Below, in pieces: positions 33,302 through 43,907 of a stretch of DNA of 64,000 bases. The notes beneath the pieces are model-generated. The model made no database searches, had not been told where the DNA came from, and saw only the letters and a list, made by a program, of their open reading frames with translations. Numbering within the stretch: position 1 is the stretch's first letter; each line of letters opens with the position of its first letter. The translations under genes and the position numbers were made by a program. Origin of the DNA: an uncultured Ilumatobacter sp. GTDB taxonomy: Bacteria; Actinomycetota; Acidimicrobiia; Acidimicrobiales; Ilumatobacteraceae. The stretch covers positions 97,457 to 161,456 of the forward strand of contig CAJQPY010000003.1 of the NCBI GenBank assembly GCA_905480335.1, in the 5' to 3' direction.

Positions 33302-36300
33302 GTGACCGACCTGCGCCACGAGCAACTTCGATCGGCCACACAACTCGGCGGCCCCCCTGCCGCTGTCGATGAGGACCTGGACACCCCGAGCGGCGCACCC
33401 CTGCGTTCGCTTGCACCTCTTCTTCGCAACGAACCCGGACTGACCCGAGCATTCGGTGAACCCGACGCCCGCCTAGCCGTCGTCGAGGTTGCACGACCGA
33501 TCTCGATCGCCGCACTCGCCACGCTCTCGAATCGCCGACCGCTGCTCGTCGCCTGCCCAACCGGCACAATGGCGCGGCAACTCCACGGCGATCTCAGCCA
33601 GTTCCTCGACGAAGAAGAACTCGCACTTTTCCCCGGGTGGGAAACGCTCCCCTTTGAACGCGTCAGCCCCAACGTAGAGACGATGGGGCAGCGCCTCGAC
33701 GTGTTGTGGCGCCTCCGGGATACCGCCCGGGTGCCGAAAGTGATCGTTGCGGGCGTACGCGGCCTGCTGCAAAAGCTTGGCCCAGGAGCCCTCGACATCG
33801 AACCGGTGGTTGTGCGCCCCGGCGGCAACGTAGACCCTGACCACCTCGCTGAGACCCTCGTGGGTTTCGGGTACCGTCGCGAAGAAGTCGTCGAACACCG
33901 CGGCGAATTTGCCCGACGCGGGGCGATCGTCGATGTGTATCCGGCCCGCGCGGACGCCCCAATCCGCATCGACTTGTGGGGCGACGAGGTTGACCGACTC
34001 ACAAGGTTCAGCGTCAACGATCAACGCTCGACGGTCGACCTGGCCGAGGCGCGTATCTTTCCCGCCCGTGAACTCACCCCCACACCCGTAGTGCGTGAAC
34101 AGGCTGCTGAGCTCATCGCTACCGAGCCATGGGGCCGCGAACAGTGGGAGCGCCTCGCCGAAGGAAACCACTTCGATGGCATGGAGTCCTGGCTGCCGTG
34201 GCTCGTCGGCGACAGCCATGGCGACGGTGCTGCACTCATCACCGACGTCCTGCCCGAAGATGCCAAGATCGTTCTCATTGAGCCGCGTCGGATGCGCGAC
34301 CGCGCAACGGACCTGATCGCCGAGGAGGACGACCTCGCCCGCACACTCGCCTCCACCTGGGCTCGCGACCCCGACAAGACGTTCCCCCGACTACACGCGG
34401 AACCCGACGTCCTCTTGAGCGCCGCCGGCTCGTTCTGGTCGATTGACTCCACGCCCGACTCACCCGACACCCCATTCGTCGAGGCGATGGGGTGGGGGCC
34501 AGTGGTCGGTGACGGCTCCGGCCTGACCGATCGACTCCAGCAGCTCCTCACCGAGGGATACCGCGTCGTCGTCGCTGCCGACGGCGACGGCTCCGCCCGA
34601 CGCCTCAAGTCGCTACTCCTCGACCAAGGCCTTGATTTCGTTCTCGTTTCGGGCCACCTTGACGAACTGCCGCCAGGTGGGTCGATCGTGGTCGCGCCGC
34701 TCTACCGCGGCGTCACTCTCCCGAATGCCAAAGTGGCAATCGTCGCCGAGTCTGACCTAACCGGACGCCGACGCGCCCACCGGCGGGCGCGCGCTCGCAA
34801 GCGCGGCGAGACCACAAGCACCTTCGAGGATCTCAGCACCGGCAACTACGTCGTTCACCATCAGCACGGCGTCGGACAGTACGAAGGGATGGTCAAGCGC
34901 TCGATCGGCGGCGTTGAACGGGACTACCTACTCGTCGCTTACCGAGGTGGTGACAAGCTTTATATCCCTTCCGACCAGATTGACTCCATCCGCCAATACG
35001 TCGGCGGCGAGGCCCCCAAGCTGCACAAGCTCGGCGGCTCCGACTTCGCGAACACCAAAAGCCGAGTCAAGTCCGAGGTTCGCCAAGTCGCCCAGGAACT
35101 CGTGTTGCTCTACCAACAACGCGTCACCGCAGAGGGCCACCAGTTCGGACAGGACACCCCGTGGCAGGCGGAAATGGAAGACACATTTCCGTTCGTTGAG
35201 ACTCCCGACCAGCACACGGCCATCCTTGAGATCAAGTCCGACATGGAACGCAAGTTCCCGATGGACCGTCTGGTTTGCGGCGACGTTGGCTTCGGCAAAA
35301 CCGAAATCGCCATCCGAGCTGCGTTCAAGGCGATTCAAGACGGCAAACAAGTCGCAGTCCTCACACCCACGACACTCCTGGCAACGCAGCACGGAAATAC
35401 GTTCGCCGACCGATTCGCCGGCTATCCAATCCGGGTTGAAGTGCTGTCGCGGTTCCTCACCGCAACACAAGCCAAGCAGGTCATCGCGGGGGTTAAATCG
35501 GGCGAAATCGACTGCGTCATCGGGACCCACCGACTCCTTGCCGCCGACATCAACTTCAAGGACATCGGCCTCCTCGTGGTCGACGAGGAGCAGCGATTCG
35601 GCGTACAACACAAAGAGAAGATGAAGCGAATAAAAACGAACGTTGACGTCCTCACGCTCTCCGCAACACCGATCCCACGAACCCTTGAGATGAGCCTCGT
35701 CGGCATCCGCGACCTGTCGCTGCTCCAGACCCCACCGGCCGAACGCCAACCGATCCTGACCTATGTCGGGGAGTACGACGAGCGAGTTGCGGTCGAAGCA
35801 ATCCGTCGCGAACTCCTCCGCGAAGGGCAGGTCTTCTGGGTCCACAACCGCGTCCGCTCGATCGACACCAGCGCCCAGCGGCTGCGCCAACTCGTCCCCG
35901 AGGCACGCATTGCGATCGCCCACGGACAGATGGACGAGGGCTCGCTTGAGCAAGTCGTCCAAGATTTCTGGGATGGGAAGTTCGACGTGCTGGTCTGCAC
36001 GACGATCATCGAGTCCGGCATCGACATGCCCGCCGTGAACACAATGGTTGTCGAGCGCGCAGACCTGCTCGGGCTCGGCCAAATGCACCAGATCCGCGGC
36101 CGCGTCGGCCGATCCGGCCAGCGCGCCTACGCCTACCTGTTCCATCCCCAGGACAAGACGCTGACCGACGAGGCCTACGAGCGGCTCCGCACCATCGGCG
36201 AATCCACCGAACTCGGATCGGGCTTTAAGATCGCAATGCGCGACCTAGAGATCCGCGGAGCGGGGAGCCTGCTCGGCGAGTCACAATCCGGCCACATCGC

Positions 36301-36817
36301 TGCGGTGGGGTACGACCTCTACTGCCAGATGGTGACCGAGGCTGTCAGCGAGATGAAGGGCGAACCGCCCGCCAACCAGCCCACCGAGATCAAGCTTGAC
36401 GTACCGACCGATTCCTTTCTCCCCAGCGACTACGTCGAGAAAGAAGAGCTGCGACTCGAGGCGTACCGCCGATTGGCAGACGTCACGACCGATGCCCAGG
36501 TCGATGACATCCGGGCCGAATGGGAAGACCGCTACGGTCCACTGCCCGCCCCCGCCGAGTCCCTGCTGCAGGTCGGCTACCTTCGCGCTGAATGCCACCG
36601 AATCGGCATCCAGGACCTGCAAATCACCTCGAGCGATGCCCGGATTAGGCCGATCGATCTTGCGATCAGCGCAACGATCCGGCTCCGACGGCTTGCCAAA
36701 GGAGCCAAGTACAAAGAGGACCTCCTCCAACTCGTTGTCCCGCTCCCGAGTCGCAAGGATCCCTCCACCTACCTCGTGCAGTTCCTGCGCGACCTCGTTC
36801 CAGCTGACACCGTCTGA
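33302..36817 (+). CDS. mfd: Transcription-repair coupling factor
   Basis: Removes stalled RNA polymerase from damaged DNA and recruits UvrA. About 1171 residues from a GTG at 33302; the true start is uncertain because the frame is open back to 33146 inside the pth stop. The order is UvrB-like N-terminal module (PLLVACPTGTMARQLHGDL, FPGWETLPFERVSP), CarD-like RNA polymerase interaction domain (STGNYVVHHQHGVGQYEGM...VAYRGGDKLYIP), helicase motifs GDVGFGKTEIAIRAA, VVDEEQRFGV (DEEQ), LSATPIPRTL, TIIESGIDMPAVNT and QIRGRVGRS, then the TRCF C-terminal domain. Confidence 0.96.
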   Translation: MTDLRHEQLRSATQLGGPPAAVDEDLDTPSGAPLRSLAPLLRNEPGLTRAFGEPDARLAVVEVARPISIAALATLSNRRPLLVACPTGTMARQLHGDLSQFLDEEELALFPGWETLPFERVSPNVETMGQRLDVLWRLRDTARVPKVIVAGVRGLLQKLGPGALDIEPVVVRPGGNVDPDHLAETLVGFGYRREEVVEHRGEFARRGAIVDVYPARADAPIRIDLWGDEVDRLTRFSVNDQRSTVDLAEARIFPARELTPTPVVREQAAELIATEPWGREQWERLAEGNHFDGMESWLPWLVGDSHGDGAALITDVLPEDAKIVLIEPRRMRDRATDLIAEEDDLARTLASTWARDPDKTFPRLHAEPDVLLSAAGSFWSIDSTPDSPDTPFVEAMGWGPVVGDGSGLTDRLQQLLTEGYRVVVAADGDGSARRLKSLLLDQGLDFVLVSGHLDELPPGGSIVVAPLYRGVTLPNAKVAIVAESDLTGRRRAHRRARARKRGETTSTFEDLSTGNYVVHHQHGVGQYEGMVKRSIGGVERDYLLVAYRGGDKLYIPSDQIDSIRQYVGGEAPKLHKLGGSDFANTKSRVKSEVRQVAQELVLLYQQRVTAEGHQFGQDTPWQAEMEDTFPFVETPDQHTAILEIKSDMERKFPMDRLVCGDVGFGKTEIAIRAAFKAIQDGKQVAVLTPTTLLATQHGNTFADRFAGYPIRVEVLSRFLTATQAKQVIAGVKSGEIDCVIGTHRLLAADINFKDIGLLVVDEEQRFGVQHKEKMKRIKTNVDVLTLSATPIPRTLEMSLVGIRDLSLLQTPPAERQPILTYVGEYDERVAVEAIRRELLREGQVFWVHNRVRSIDTSAQRLRQLVPEARIAIAHGQMDEGSLEQVVQDFWDGKFDVLVCTTIIESGIDMPAVNTMVVERADLLGLGQMHQIRGRVGRSGQRAYAYLFHPQDKTLTDEAYERLRTIGESTELGSGFKIAMRDLEIRGAGSLLGESQSGHIAAVGYDLYCQMVTEAVSEMKGEPPANQPTEIKLDVPTDSFLPSDYVEKEELRLEAYRRLADVTTDAQVDDIRAEWEDRYGPLPAPAESLLQVGYLRAECHRIGIQDLQITSSDARIRPIDLAISATIRLRRLAKGAKYKEDLLQLVVPLPSRKDPSTYLVQFLRDLVPADTV

Positions 36818-36895
36818 GCTGCTGACCTCCGGCCCGCCAACGAGAACTCCGTCCTTGGCAGCCACGGTGCCATCGTGGCGCCCCAGTGACACCGC

Positions 36896-37783
36896 ATGAC
36901 AGGTAGCGTGCTGCGAGTGAATCGCCGACTCCTGACGATCCTAGTCCCGCTCACTGCCATGGCCTTGGCGTCCTGCTCGACGCTCGCCACCGACGCAGTC
37001 GCCACAGTCGACGGCGCCGAGATGTCGCAGGCTGATCTTGATGAACTGCTCGCTGTCATCCCGAGTGCATCCGGGACGCCGAGCGATCCTGACGACGCGA
37101 ATGATGCGCGTCAGACGATCAGCATCTGGATACAGGGCCAGCTGATCAGCGGGACGCTCGAACGTTACGGCGTCGACGTGCCCGAAGCCATGACCGATGA
37201 AGCCACGCAAACTCTCGCGACGCAGTTGCCCGGCTTCACCGAACTGTCCGATGCCAACCGAGAGGTGCTCCTCGCCTTCGTGACCGGTGAAGCCGCAATC
37301 GCGCAGGATCCCCCGCCGGTTACCCAGGAACTCCTCGATTTGTACGCTCGCGGACCCGCTGAATCTGGACTGATCTGCGTTTCCCACATCCTCACCGCAG
37401 ACATCGCAACTGCGCTCGACACGAAGTCTCGCCTCGACGATGGTGCGGACTTCATCGAGATCGCCACGTCCGAATCGATTGATCCGGGGTCTGGCCAGGC
37501 AGGCGGTGACCTCGGTTGTTTCGAGATCGAAGCGTTCGGCACTACATTCATTCCCGAATTCGTCGACGGCGCATTGGCCGCCGAGGTGGGCCAGCCGACC
37601 GATCCGGTCGAGTCGCAATTCGGCGCGCACATCATCCTCGTGCGCACAGCTGAGGATTCCGTTGACGGTCTCGCGGCGCTCGGTTGGAACCCGCGGCTGA
37701 CCGTTGAGGACGCAGACATCACGGTAGCTTCCCGCTACGGAACCTTCGACCTCGCTGTCGGCAGCGTCGTCCCGCTCGGCTGA
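36896..37783 (+). CDS. Lipoprotein peptidyl-prolyl isomerase (foldase, PrsA/SurA type)
   Basis: 295 residues. A lipoprotein signal (LLTILVPLTAMALASCSTL) precedes a SurA_N-like helical part (EMSQADLDELLAVIPS...QLISGTLERYGVDVPEAM) and a PpiC parvulin domain (ICVSHILTADIATALDTKSRL, ADFIEIATSESIDPGSGQAGGDLGCFEI...VGQPTDPVESQFGAHIILV). It would assist folding of exported proteins at the outer face of the membrane. It sits between mfd and mazG, where several bacteria carry a peptidyl-prolyl isomerase gene. Confidence 0.88.
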   Translation: MTGSVLRVNRRLLTILVPLTAMALASCSTLATDAVATVDGAEMSQADLDELLAVIPSASGTPSDPDDANDARQTISIWIQGQLISGTLERYGVDVPEAMTDEATQTLATQLPGFTELSDANREVLLAFVTGEAAIAQDPPPVTQELLDLYARGPAESGLICVSHILTADIATALDTKSRLDDGADFIEIATSESIDPGSGQAGGDLGCFEIEAFGTTFIPEFVDGALAAEVGQPTDPVESQFGAHIILVRTAEDSVDGLAALGWNPRLTVEDADITVASRYGTFDLAVGSVVPLG

Positions 37784-37790
37784 CCCGAAC

Positions 37791-39287
37791 GTGCAGCCTT
37801 TCCCCAACGGGCACACCCCGTCGATCACCATCATCGGATTGGGCCCGGGCAACCCGGAACACGTCACAACCGACACGGTCACAACCATCGAACGCATCCA
37901 CCGACGCCATCTCCGCACTGCCGTTCACCCCTCAGCTCACCTGGTCACCGAAGCTGCCGGCGGGGCAACCGTGTACGATGACGTATACGAGGCGGCTGAA
38001 ACGTTCGACGAGGTCTACGCCCAGATCACCGACCATTTGATCGCCGACGCCCACGAGCGCGGCGACATTCTTTACGCCGTTCCCGGCTCGCCACTGATCC
38101 TGGAGCGAACCGTCCAGCTCCTTCGGCAACGCTGCATCAACGAAGCCATTCGACTCCACATCCTGCCCGCAATGTCGTTCCTCGACGTCGCGTGGGCCCG
38201 GCTCGGGATCGATCCGGTCGAAGATCGGGTCCGACTCATCGACGGGCACGACTTCGCCGCTGCTGCCGCCGGCGAGACCGGGCCACTGCTCGTCGCCCAT
38301 ACACACGCCAACTGGGTGCTCAGCAACATCAAGCTCACGGTCGAGGACGCCACCGGCGACGAACCGGTCGTGGTCCTACATGCGCTCGGCACGCCCGACG
38401 AGGAAATCGTCGAGACGACCTGGGCCAAGATGGACCAGACCATCGACGCCGACCACCTCACCTCGATCTACGTGCCGCGCCTCTCGGCGCCGGTCGGTCG
38501 TCATTACGTTCGCTTCCACGATCTCACGCGCACATTACGCGAGCAGTGCCCGTGGGACATTGAACAGACTCACCAGACGCTGATCCCGTACCTGCTTGAG
38601 GAGACATACGAGGTCGTCGATGCATTGCAGGCACTCGCTGACCCACAACGAGCGAACGACCCGAGCGTCGATGACGACCTAATTGAGGAGCTCGGTGATC
38701 TGCTCTACCAGATCGAATTCCATGCCGTCATTGCGGAAGAGCAGGGCCGCTTCACGGTCGCCGACGTCGCCGAGGGCATCCACGACAAGCTCGTGAGACG
38801 CCACCCACATGTCTTCGGCAACGTTGTCGCTGAAGACTCCGAAGAAGTGCTCTCAAACTGGGACGAGATCAAACGCGTCGAAAAGGGGCGCGCTTCGGTG
38901 TTCGACGGGATTCCCCGATCGTTGCCATCGCTGAGCTACGCAGCGAAAGTCGGTCACAAAGCATCAAAGCTCGGGTTCGACTGGCCGGATGTCTCGGGTG
39001 CACTCCCGAAGGTGACGGAGGAGACCGCCGAACTGATTGAGGCGATCGACGCAGGAGATTCGGACGAAACAACCGCCGAGCTCGGCGACCTCTTATTTGC
39101 CGTCGTTAACGTCGCTCGACACGTCGGCGTGGACCCGGAGCTGGCACTGCGCGCCGCGTCCGACAAGTTCCGCACTCGCTTCGAAGGTGTCGAGCGCCTC
39201 GCTATCGCGGATGAGATTGATCTCCGCTCCGCCAAACTGGAAGTCCTTGATGTGCTGTGGGATCGGGTCAAGGCGTCAGAGGACTGA
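37791..39287 (+). CDS. mazG: MazG nucleotide pyrophosphohydrolase with N-terminal methylase-like domain
   Basis: 498 residues in the YabN-like arrangement: an N-terminal tetrapyrrole-methylase-fold domain (SITIIGLGPGNPEHVTTDTV, YAVPGSPLILERTV, MSFLDVAWARLGID) and C-terminal tandem MazG domains (LREQCPWDIEQTHQTLIPYLLEETYEVVDAL, ELGDLLYQIEFHAVIAEEQGRF, then EETAELIEAI...ELGDLLFAVVNVARHVGVDPELALR). The ExxE and ExxD metal sites are visible. It removes non-canonical or excess NTPs. The GTG at 37791 is eight bases after the foldase stop. Confidence 0.93.
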   Translation: MQPFPNGHTPSITIIGLGPGNPEHVTTDTVTTIERIHRRHLRTAVHPSAHLVTEAAGGATVYDDVYEAAETFDEVYAQITDHLIADAHERGDILYAVPGSPLILERTVQLLRQRCINEAIRLHILPAMSFLDVAWARLGIDPVEDRVRLIDGHDFAAAAAGETGPLLVAHTHANWVLSNIKLTVEDATGDEPVVVLHALGTPDEEIVETTWAKMDQTIDADHLTSIYVPRLSAPVGRHYVRFHDLTRTLREQCPWDIEQTHQTLIPYLLEETYEVVDALQALADPQRANDPSVDDDLIEELGDLLYQIEFHAVIAEEQGRFTVADVAEGIHDKLVRRHPHVFGNVVAEDSEEVLSNWDEIKRVEKGRASVFDGIPRSLPSLSYAAKVGHKASKLGFDWPDVSGALPKVTEETAELIEAIDAGDSDETTAELGDLLFAVVNVARHVGVDPELALRAASDKFRTRFEGVERLAIADEIDLRSAKLEVLDVLWDRVKASED

Positions 39288-39452
39288 CGTCTACTGCAGA
39301 CCTGTTTGTCAGGCCCGCGGATCTTTCTCACGAAGTTCTGCATCGCCTTCTAAGACATCACCGAAGCAGCGTTGCTCTGGCCCTCACACTGCCTACAGAC
39401 ACACATGATTCCTATTTCGACAATGTGCTCGCGTCAGTACCCGACGAGGTGA

Positions 39453-40790
<1,338 letters not shown>

Positions 40791-40849
40791 CCAACCATCA
40801 CAGGTCCGCCTCAACGATCCTCAAACGACGTTGATCCGCTGCCCCGTAT

Positions 40850-40873
40850 CGCCCGGTTAGGCGCCCGGTTAGG
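40850..40873. repeat. 12-bp tandem duplication
   Basis: CGCCCGGTTAGG occurs twice without a gap between eno and the FtsB/DivIC-like gene. No function can be assigned. Confidence 0.8.
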
Positions 40874-40950
40874 TCGCCTCAACTTCGATGCAAGGTCGAA
40901 TGTCACGGAGATGACCCCCAAACGGCCGACGGCGCTGCCAGAATGAAGTC

Positions 40951-41427
40951 GTGTCGCGTTCGAAAACGACCTCGATCCCGCGACCTGCGGACGTCAAGGC
41001 GTCTGACCAGAGTCGATCACGTCTCGGCGACTTCACCCGACCAATCCCGATCGATAAGCGAATCTCTCGACGACCACGGGTGGCGCTCTTCACCGGACTC
41101 TTCGCACTCGGCATCGTTGCGGCGATTGCGTTCGCCGTGTTCGTGCTCCCGATCGGCACGTGGCGCGACCAGGACGTCGACATTGAGCAGCGCCAAGCAC
41201 AACTTGAGGAACTTCAACGCGTAAACAGCGAACTTCAGGCCGAGACCATTCGCCTCGATACCGCCGACGGAATTCGTGAAGCTGCCCGCGAGGATTATGG
41301 CTACGTGGAGCTCGGCGAGGAACGGGCGACGGTACTACCACTCCCGCCGCTCCCGACCGATCTCCCCGACGGCTGGCCGTACAACGTCGTGACCGAAATC
41401 ATCGACGCCCGCACCGTCGGCTCCTGA
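40951..41427 (+). CDS. Septum formation initiator (FtsB/DivIC-like)
   Basis: 158 residues: a basic, proline-containing cytoplasmic N-terminus, one membrane helix (ALFTGLFALGIVAAIAFAVFVLP) and a short coiled coil (DIEQRQAQLEELQRVNSELQ) followed by ADGIREAAREDYGYVELGE, the usual FtsB/DivIC ending. It would act in the divisome at mid-cell. The position directly after enolase is conserved for this gene in actinobacteria. The last 30 residues are Pro-rich. Confidence 0.88.
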   Translation: MSRSKTTSIPRPADVKASDQSRSRLGDFTRPIPIDKRISRRPRVALFTGLFALGIVAAIAFAVFVLPIGTWRDQDVDIEQRQAQLEELQRVNSELQAETIRLDTADGIREAAREDYGYVELGEERATVLPLPPLPTDLPDGWPYNVVTEIIDARTVGS

Positions 41428-41510
41428 GCCGCTGACCGCGCTCCTTACCCCATTCTTGGAGTTCACCACACGGCTCACCGATGAGCCATGTGCGGGGTTA
41501 AGGTCGCCGC

Positions 41511-42419
41511 GTGACGCCGAGCGATGTCAGCACCGCCCTCTCCGCCCAGGGCTACCTCCCCGACGACGGCATCTCGACGTCGGTATTCCTCGCCATGACC
41601 CTCGAGCGTCCGTTATTGCTTGAGGGCGAGGCCGGGGTCGGTAAGACCGAATTAGCCAAAGCCCTGAGCGCGGCCACTGGCGGCGAGCTGATTCGTCTCC
41701 AGTGCTACGAGGGGATCGACGTCGCCCAAGCCGTTTACGACTGGGATTACTCACGTCAACTCCTCCACCTGCGGGCGGCCGAGGCCACCGGCGAGTCAAC
41801 CTCAATGACCTCCGATGCTCTAGAGGCCGAGCTCTACGGCGAGAGGTTCATGATCAAGCGCGCACTGCTCCGATCGATCGAAACCATCGACGGTCCACCG
41901 CCGGTGCTCCTCATCGACGAGGTCGACCGCGCCGACGACGAATTCGAGGCCTACCTACTCGAGATCCTCTCCGACTTCCAGGTCACGGTCCCCGAGGTTG
42001 GCGTTTTCCGTGCTGAACGGCCGCCGCTGGTGGTGCTCACATCCAACCGCACCCGCGACGTTCACGACGCACTCAAGCGGCGGTGCCTCTACCACTGGGT
42101 GGAGCACCCCGACTTCGAACGCGAGGTTGCCATCGTTAAGCTGCGCGTCCCGGGTGTGGAGGACGGGTTGGCACGGCAGGTCGCCGCAGCGGTCGAAGCG
42201 CTACGTGGGCTAAACCTCTACAAGCCGCCAGGCGTCGCCGAGACCATCGACTGGGCCAGCGCACTCGGCCGCCTCGGCGCAACCCAACTCGATGAGGAAC
42301 TCGTGGCGAACACGCTCGGCTCGGTACTCAAGTACCGCGAAGACCACCAGCGCGTCGATCAGCACGGTGTTGCGGCGGTCGTGAAGCAAGCTTTTGAGAA
42401 GGGCCTGCTGCACGGGTGA
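41511..42419 (+). CDS. MoxR-type AAA+ ATPase (CoxD-like)
   Basis: 302 residues. Walker A is LLEGEAGVGKTELAKALS near residue 40, then RLQCYEGIDVAQAVYDWDYSRQLLHLRA, Walker B LLIDEVDRADDEFEAYLLEIL and sensor 1 VVLTSNRTRDVHDALKRRCLYHWVEHP. The DWDY and YHWVEHP words are typical of the MoxR branch that works with CoxE to mature CO/xanthine dehydrogenases. It is the first gene of a cox-like accessory cluster; its stop overlaps the GTG of the VWA gene. Confidence 0.9.
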   Translation: MTPSDVSTALSAQGYLPDDGISTSVFLAMTLERPLLLEGEAGVGKTELAKALSAATGGELIRLQCYEGIDVAQAVYDWDYSRQLLHLRAAEATGESTSMTSDALEAELYGERFMIKRALLRSIETIDGPPPVLLIDEVDRADDEFEAYLLEILSDFQVTVPEVGVFRAERPPLVVLTSNRTRDVHDALKRRCLYHWVEHPDFEREVAIVKLRVPGVEDGLARQVAAAVEALRGLNLYKPPGVAETIDWASALGRLGATQLDEELVANTLGSVLKYREDHQRVDQHGVAAVVKQAFEKGLLHG

Positions 42420-43576
42420 GCTGGGCCCCGCCGTCAACCGACGATAGGGCTATGCCGCAGCGCTGCGACCCGGCCGAGATTGCCGTTGCGTTCACTCGCG
42501 TCCTGCGTGGCGCTGGGTTGCGTGTTCCGTCCAGTTCGACGCACATATTCGCTGAAGCACTTTGCACGGTCGGCCTACAAGAACGAGCCGGGGTCTACTG
42601 GTCCGGTCGAGCCACACTGGCACGCCACCCTGAAGACATCGAGATCTACGACCGAGCGTTCGCAGTTTTCTTCGAAGCTCGCCTCCCGTCTTCCGAGCCC
42701 GACGAAGATGAACCGCTGTCCATCACGATCGCCGTCGACGCCGATGACGACGGCACGGAGGACGACAACGGCAATGCTCGCGATGCGCGTGACGATCCAA
42801 CGATTGAGCTCCGCTTCTCGACCACCGAAGTCCTGCGTCACAAGGACTTCGCGCATTACAGCTCCGACGAACTCGTTCACGCTCAGGACCTCATGGCGAG
42901 CCTGCGCCTGGTCGGTTCTCCTCGATCGTCACTCCGGCTGGGTCGAGCACAACGGGCGACGCCACGCCCTGACATCCGCCGAACGATGCAGGCAACGATA
43001 CGTTCGGGCGGCGAGCCAATGGCACGTCACTTCCGCAAGCCGACCACTCGGTTGCGCAGACTGATACTGGTCTTAGACGTGAGCGGGTCGATGGAACCAT
43101 ATGCCCGCGCACTACTGCGATTCGTTCACGCCGCGGTCGCCGGCCGGACGAAGGTCGAGGCGTTCGCTCTGGGCACCCGACTGACACGGATCACCCGGGA
43201 ACTGGACAGCCGGGATCCCGATGTGGCTCTGGCCGCTGCATCGGAGCGCGTGATCGATTGGAGTGGTGGCACTCGTCTCGGCGATGGCCTCCGCCAATTC
43301 AACGACGAATGGGGTGTCCGCGGACTCGCCCGAAACTCAATCGTCGTGATTCTGTCCGACGGCTGGGACCGCGGCGACCCCGGAACTCTTGCGGCGCAAA
43401 TGGAGCGGCTCCACCGAGTCACCCATCGACTGGTGTGGGTTAATCCACTCAAGGTCACACCAGGATACGCGCCTCTTGCGCGCGGGATGGCGGCGGCGCT
43501 CCCGCATGTCGATGCGTTCGTCGAGGGGCATTCAATTGCAGCGATGGAAGAATTAATGCAAGTAATCAGCTCATGA
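42416..43576 (+). CDS. VWA-domain protein (CoxE-like)
   Basis: 386 residues from a GTG that overlaps the MoxR stop (GTGA). The middle carries an acidic region (DADDDGTEDDNGNARDARDD), and the C-terminal VWA domain shows LVLDVSGSMEPYARALLRFVHA (MIDAS DxSxS), FALGTRLTRITREL, DWSGGTRLGDGLRQF and IVVILSDGWDRGDPG. CoxE proteins partner with MoxR ATPases (CoxD) in assembling the molybdenum-copper or molybdenum site. A GTG is also possible further in, but the overlap supports 42416. Confidence 0.9.
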   Translation: MSWAPPSTDDRAMPQRCDPAEIAVAFTRVLRGAGLRVPSSSTHIFAEALCTVGLQERAGVYWSGRATLARHPEDIEIYDRAFAVFFEARLPSSEPDEDEPLSITIAVDADDDGTEDDNGNARDARDDPTIELRFSTTEVLRHKDFAHYSSDELVHAQDLMASLRLVGSPRSSLRLGRAQRATPRPDIRRTMQATIRSGGEPMARHFRKPTTRLRRLILVLDVSGSMEPYARALLRFVHAAVAGRTKVEAFALGTRLTRITRELDSRDPDVALAAASERVIDWSGGTRLGDGLRQFNDEWGVRGLARNSIVVILSDGWDRGDPGTLAAQMERLHRVTHRLVWVNPLKVTPGYAPLARGMAAALPHVDAFVEGHSIAAMEELMQVISS

Positions 43577-43589
43577 GGAGCATAGAAAC

Positions 43590-43907
43590 ATGAAAGAGTT
43601 ACTCGACGACATCAACCGCTGGCGACTCAACGGTGAACGAATCGCTGTCGCACGCGTGGTCGATATCGAAGGGTCCGGCCCCCGCTTGCCCGGCGCCGCG
43701 ATGGCGGTCACCGAGTCGGGTGAAGTTGCAGGCAGCGTCAGCGGCGGGTGCGTGGAGGGCGCTGTCGTCGGCGAAGCACTGTCGATCCTCAAGGGCACCA
43801 CGGAGCCGCGCATCGTCACCTTCGGGTACTCCGACGACGAGGCATTCGCCGTCGGGCTCACCTGCGGCGGCACGATCCACCTGTTCATCGAGGAGTTGTC
43901 CTGGTGA
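43590..43907 (+). CDS. XdhC/CoxI N-terminal domain protein
   Basis: 105 residues consisting only of the XdhC_CoxI domain: VARVVDIEGSGPRLPGAAMAV, AGSVSGGCVEGAVVGEAL and VTFGYSDDEAFAVGLTCGGTIHLFIEEL. The two Cys (GGCVEG and LTCGGT) are conserved in the family. XdhC binds the molybdenum cofactor and delivers it after sulfuration. The C-terminal Rossmann domain is encoded by the next gene, whose GTG overlaps this stop, so XdhC is split into two coupled chains. Confidence 0.9.
   Translation: MKELLDDINRWRLNGERIAVARVVDIEGSGPRLPGAAMAVTESGEVAGSVSGGCVEGAVVGEALSILKGTTEPRIVTFGYSDDEAFAVGLTCGGTIHLFIEELSW

Noticed and set aside
34928-36145. 405-codon open frame on the minus strand inside mfd
   Set aside because: It overlaps the well conserved helicase motifs of mfd and has no recognisable protein features.
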